Shown here: piece by piece, positions 60,448 through 64,000 of the stretch | How the letters are laid out: the number at the start of each line of letters is the position of its first letter | Position numbering within the stretch: position 1 is the stretch's first letter | Program-made: the position numbers and the translations under genes | The notes under the pieces: model-generated | Databases searched by the model: none | What the model was told of the DNA's origin: nothing | Seen by the model: the letters and a program-made list of their open reading frames with translations, nothing else | From: Proteromonas lacertae | Taxonomy: Eukaryota; Sar; Bigyra; Opalinata; Proteromonadidae | Direction: 5' to 3' | DNA length: 64,000 nucleotides | NCBI GenBank assembly: GCA_002245135.1 | Contig: NGBS01001178.1 | Coordinates: forward strand, 1 to 64,000

Positions 60448-61035
60448 ATGATAAGTCCTTTTCTTTGCACCTTATTAGAGTATTTGGCAATATTTAATTT
60501 CCAATTAGGTCAATAATCGGTTATGCATTGCCACTTTACTCATCAATGACAGCAATCAATGAAGGTGATAAAGACAAGCAAGCTTATTTGGTAAAATACT
60601 GGTATTAGCTTTAATCATTAATTCTGCTAGGACTTTAATATCAATTATCACCGTTATATGTGTTTTTACAGATCTATTTCTTTGCTGGTATATTTTGAAA
60701 ATATTACTTTAGGTTTCCAATGTACTATGAAGTTAAATTAGGCTTATTCATATGGTTAGCATTTTATAAGGTATTTTACATAATTAAGAAATTCTATGTT
60801 TTAGGGAGCTGATTGGCTTTTTGAAAAATTCATTTCACCTGCCTTTAAGAAATTCGAACCACAGATCGAAGCTACAGCAAGCAAAATTGGAGATAGTGTT
60901 GTTCATAAAATGACACAAACAGCCTATGAATTTGTAGCTAAATTATTTGGTAAACCAGCTGCTGATATGGCTAAGGCAGGATTAAATGCAAAGAAAGAAG
61001 AAGCAGAAAAGAATGTAGAAACTAAAAGAGATTAA
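60448..61035 (+). CDS. REEP/HVA22-family ER membrane protein
   Basis: Shapes tubular ER membranes. MISPFLCTLL, then across a short intron ESIIGYALPLYSSMTAINEGDKDKQAYLVKYW (the family signature), and TLISIITVICVFTDLFLCW, FPMYYEVKLGLFIWLAFYKGADWLFEKFISP, the paired hydrophobic hairpins. The C-terminal half is an amphipathic basic helix (KKFEPQIEATASKIGD...). At least four introns of about 25-40 nt. Confidence 0.85.
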
Positions 61036-61159
61036 AGACTAAATTGAAAGAGTAGATAACAAATAATAATAACATTATTTTTTATATTAAATATATATTT
61101 GTAATAATAAACATTCAAATAAAAATAAAAAGAAAATAAATAGAAGTTAAAAACAATCT

Positions 61160-62024
61160 CTAACACCACCATTCAACAGCTCCTAAACCATCTTCTTCAA
61201 TAGTTCCAGTAATAGTCAATGCTTCAGGGACAATCGTATTAACTTCATTCAAATCAAAACTTCTTATTCTATCAAGAGAATTTGCTTGAATATCAATACT
61301 GGATGATCTAGATCTTGGAATTGGTAAAGTATCATTAGCAGAAATAGATGAAGAAGATGGATTACTATTTAACGGCTCTAATTCAGAATCAGGCTTGATA
61401 TCATTAGTTGTGGCTGTTGTACCTTTAATTGTTTCATCAAGTGTTGTGAATTTGATTGTTTTTACTTTAAAATTGATTTTATCTCCTGATTTTAGTTGTA
61501 ATTGTTGTTCTACTTCGTTTTCACTATATGTCCATATCCACATACGATCAGCTGGATTATAACAAGAAGGAATTGGAACTATATATATATATATATATTC
61601 AGAGTAATTATTATATTATACAATATTGTTTAGGAATAAAGATATCTTCATAAAATCCTAATGTTACACGTACACCATCATTTGTACATAGTAATACTTG
61701 TCCCGTTAATAATTCACCAATGAAAGGTCTAAATACTACTAATCTACATGTTACTATTATTATTATAAATAACCAATGGTTTATACCAGGTGTATGAGCT
61801 CCACCATCCCCTGGGTATATAATAGAATCTCCTATTTCAATGAAATCATAAAAAGCAATCACTAAACCAACATCTGGAATTACCATATTACCATATTTCT
61901 TTTCAATTTGATCTTGTAATGTCTATGTTGATAAATATATAGACTAAAATACTTTATTTCTCTCAATACGGAAATTCTCTGGTGATATTCTGATTATATC
62001 TTTTATTCTCACTAACACAAACAT
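61160..62024 (-). CDS. RPC8: RNA polymerase III subunit RPC8 (Rpc25/POLR3H)
   Basis: Stalk subunit of Pol III, needed for initiation. Starts MFVLVRIKDIIRISPENF, then across short introns LQDQIEKKYGNMVIPDVGLVIAFYDF, IYPGDGGAHTP (Rpb7-N fold), LVVFRPFIGELLTGQVLLC, GVRVTLGFYEDIFIPK (OB fold) and WIWTYSENEVEQQLQLKSG, ending EDGLGAVEWWC. The C-terminal Trp pair and the FYEDIFIP loop fit RPC8 rather than RPB7. A Ser/Pro-rich insert (PSSSSISANDTLP) lengthens the tail. With RPB4 and RPA12 this makes one subunit from each of Pol I, II and III in the window, without clustering. Confidence 0.9.
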
Positions 62025-62137
62025 ATTGATGTATATTTCAATATTTATTTGCTGTTATATAATATACTGAACGAGAATTTTGATAAATGAAAAAAGTCAA
62101 ACTTTAATCAAGCTTTTAGAGAAGTATTGCGAAAAAC

Positions 62138-62905
62138 ATGCAGCCACTGATAATTCCTGTGGTTTACGATAAACAAATACACCATATTCCATTAATAGTA
62201 CCAGAATCTTTCAGGCCATCAGATTTTATAAAAGTATAATTATCTTTTCAATAGTTATAGGCTTCTCTATCTGAAAATATTATTGGTTTAACATTATGTA
62301 ATTTAATTAATAACAGTGAAGTATTGTTTCATATTATTATTGGAAATATAGATTGTTTATCCTATATCTGTCATTGACAATTGTCCCGAAGTTTTTTCAT
62401 CAATAGATTGGAAAAATAGTATATGTACACCGATGTATGATACTCAGACAAAATTACCTCCATATTATTATCCACAAAGGCCAACTACTGCTCCAACACT
62501 TAATATTAAAATCCCTTCAATTGACTCATGGAGAGAAGGACATGGTAGACCCTCAACTGCATGTCCTGGTGATAAGAGATCAGTTATTAAGAATAAATCT
62601 GCACCAATTGTTTTCTCTTGTGTAAATTGTCCACGTAATAGATCCAATAGTTGTATGTGCAAGTCATCATATAGAAAATCTGAAAGAAGATCAAGATCGA
62701 CTAATGCAAAGTATAATTGAAATTATTATTATTATTAGAAAAGATGAAAAACCTGTATTATATAAACCAAAGATTAGAACGTCGTATATTTATTGTTGTT
62801 CGTTATTACATTAATAGATTATCCGAATTTAAAACGCATGAAGAATTGTATAAATATCATCAGGCTACACCTCCTATTCGTTCTTGTCATAGTGCTGTGT
62901 ACTGA
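62138..62905 (+). CDS. Unrecognised protein with Pro- and Cys-rich segments (about 200 aa)
   Basis: Five exons, introns near 62234-62259, 62323-62350, 62709-62736 and 62790-62818. The frame reads MQPLIIPVVYDKQIHHIPLIVPESFRP..., IVYPISVIDNCPEVF, the basic/aromatic KLPPYYYPQRPTTAP, a Cys cluster CVNCPRNRSNSCMC, and ends EELYKYHQATPPIRSCHSAVY. No family recognised. Head-to-head with RPC8. Confidence 0.5.
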
Positions 62906-63456
62906 TGGTAATGTAACATTTATGTTTAATACGATTTACTATTTTTATTGTTTATTTAGGACAAATCAAATACAGAAAGTTAAGTTTTTCTTTATTAATT
63001 AATATATCAATCATATACCTATTAGATAACAGTGTTTTTCTTATGTTTGTTTCAGATTAAACAAATACAAATACTAGTTATAACTTTGATCATGTTATTA
63101 ATGAAATTGAGCATGTTTCAAACCATAAAATGAACAGTCGACATTTCTGACATCTTTATAAAATCAATGTTTGTATGTAGACAAATGCATCATTCATAAA
63201 TGCATTAGATAGTGACGTTTTTTTCTCTAGATCTATTCGAATGCAATGTATATTCAATTATGTTTTAAAACGATTCAAATCTAATATGAATTCTTTGATC
63301 GATAAGCAGTTCGAAAATACTGACCATTTTAATAACTTTACAAACGATATTTTTAATCTTTTATTAAGTTTTTATCTCATACAGAGTATCTTACGGTAAA
63401 AGAATAGCTTCAGAATTTTCATAATTTCGTAATATTCGTAATAACCAAGTTATCAG
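62906..63456. other. Intergenic region, nothing recognised
   Basis: 550 bases of AT-rich sequence without a protein-like open frame, CCAAT array or obvious repeat. Confidence 0.6.
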
Positions 63457-63972
63457 ATGAGTAGCACAAGTGAGAGTAAAATGGATGAGAATAAGCCAGT
63501 GTCGATTTATGCTGAAGAAAATATAGAGGCAATAGGTACTGATAAAATACAAGGTATAGGTACGTCAGGTGAAATCGAAGAGAACAGTTCAAATTCTTTA
63601 TGTGAACCTAAGTTTGAAATAGAACCCATCACTGTTGATGGATTTATATTAAGTGGACCAGACGATAGTGATTTAGACATGAAACAAAATTCTGAAATAC
63701 CTCCTCAGTTAACAACAGGCATACCAAATAGTCCTGCTATTTTTACACGTCCAGCAGATGCTGCTCCGACACATACATGCCAAAATGACATGCTAAGAAG
63801 TGTAAGTTCCGATTCTCTTCATTTAAACGGATCTGACTCAGAAGAGATAGATTATTCGGATAAAGAGAGTAGATCAATGAATGGACAAATATCTATAGAT
63901 CCTGACATTATATTTGATGGTGTTTTCCCTTCTAGTAAAAATCGTAATTTAAAAATTGATTATGATCATTAG
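63457..63972 (+). CDS. Acidic low-complexity protein, unrecognised; possibly first exon of a longer gene
   Basis: MSSTSESKMDENKPVSIYAEEN... is rich in Ser, Asp and Glu and lacks a recognised domain; it looks intrinsically disordered. The frame ends at 63972 only 28 bases from the window end, and a splice donor near the end cannot be excluded, so the gene may continue outside the window. Confidence 0.45.
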   Translation: MSSTSESKMDENKPVSIYAEENIEAIGTDKIQGIGTSGEIEENSSNSLCEPKFEIEPITVDGFILSGPDDSDLDMKQNSEIPPQLTTGIPNSPAIFTRPADAAPTHTCQNDMLRSVSSDSLHLNGSDSEEIDYSDKESRSMNGQISIDPDIIFDGVFPSSKNRNLKIDYDH

Positions 63973-64000
63973 TTTATAGTAGCGTAATGTATATATACAT

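Noticed and set aside
1-64000. tRNA, rRNA and CRISPR features
   Set aside because: I looked for B-box-like GGTTCGAATCC words, long GC-balanced structured stretches and regularly spaced direct repeats and found none that hold up.
1-64000. Assignment to Dictyostelium on the basis of Asn/Gln runs
   Set aside because: Ciliary genes are present and the introns are far too short for Dictyostelium.
1-64000. Ciliate-type genetic code with reassigned stops
   Set aside because: TAA, TAG and TGA all end conserved genes (e.g. RPB4 TAA, Tom22-like TAG, BTB-Myb TGA) at natural C termini.

Overview
The window is AT-rich nuclear DNA from a microbial eukaryote that builds a cilium or flagellum. Evidence: standard stop codons (TAA, TAG and TGA all end genes); very many tiny spliceosomal introns, mostly 25-35 nt, running GTAT...TAG; Dictyostelium-like Asn/Gln homopolymers; and ciliary genes (CFAP57, a sperm-tail PG-rich repeat protein, CDK20). 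The species cannot be fixed from this sequence. Most genes are multi-exon, so I assembled them by following open frames across GT...AG junctions; coordinates are gene spans from start to stop codon.

Layout. 1-2900: a frame-broken protein-primed DNA polymerase B of Polinton/Maverick type, a GC-rich hairpin, GAGGAT repeats, and a promoter-like module with no surviving gene. 2912-9448 (-): a giant protein with two Crinkler/RHS-type P-loop NTPase modules and a 16-residue repeat array. 10.6-16.9 kb: housekeeping genes (ER DnaJ, PAM2-RRM-R3H RNA-binding protein, PH protein, RPB4, purine nucleoside phosphorylase). 17.8-21.1 kb: two tandem pseudokinase-LRR genes. 21.2-22.2 kb: C1D and RPA12. 22.3-26.2 kb: a BTB-BACK, four-fold He_PIG, Myb-like fusion. 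26.3-35.1 kb: Obg GTPase, a sorting nexin with SH2 and RUN domains, a Tom22-like receptor, an IQ/zinc-finger protein and Rab geranylgeranyltransferase beta. 35.4-41.05 kb (-): a second giant Crinkler/RHS-type protein with two SPRY-like domains. 41.5-52.8 kb: RCC1 protein with a CaaX tail, EF-hand/RING coiled-coil protein, CFAP57, NOP56, STPG-like and CDK20. 53-63.9 kb: a GT90-like glycosyltransferase, a BTB-He_PIG-SPRY gene, TFIP11, a REEP/HVA22 protein, RPC8 and two unrecognised genes.

The most novel content is the accessory layer. The two giant NTPase genes start about 120 nt from an identical three-CCAAT array (spacings 24 and 23 nt); a third copy of the array stands beside the decayed polymerase with no gene. 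Crinkler/RHS NTPases are known as effector or selfish-element-linked proteins, and two of them fused in tandem with SPRY-like domains or helical repeats is an architecture I do not recognise. The same SPRY-like and He_PIG modules recur in the BTB genes, suggesting a lineage-specific domain toolkit.

Many otherwise well-conserved genes show single-nucleotide frame breaks, often in homopolymers. Assembly indels are the simplest explanation, but five consecutive +1 breaks in CFAP57 deserve a check. Genes are compactly packed, often head-to-head with 50-110 nt between start codons.
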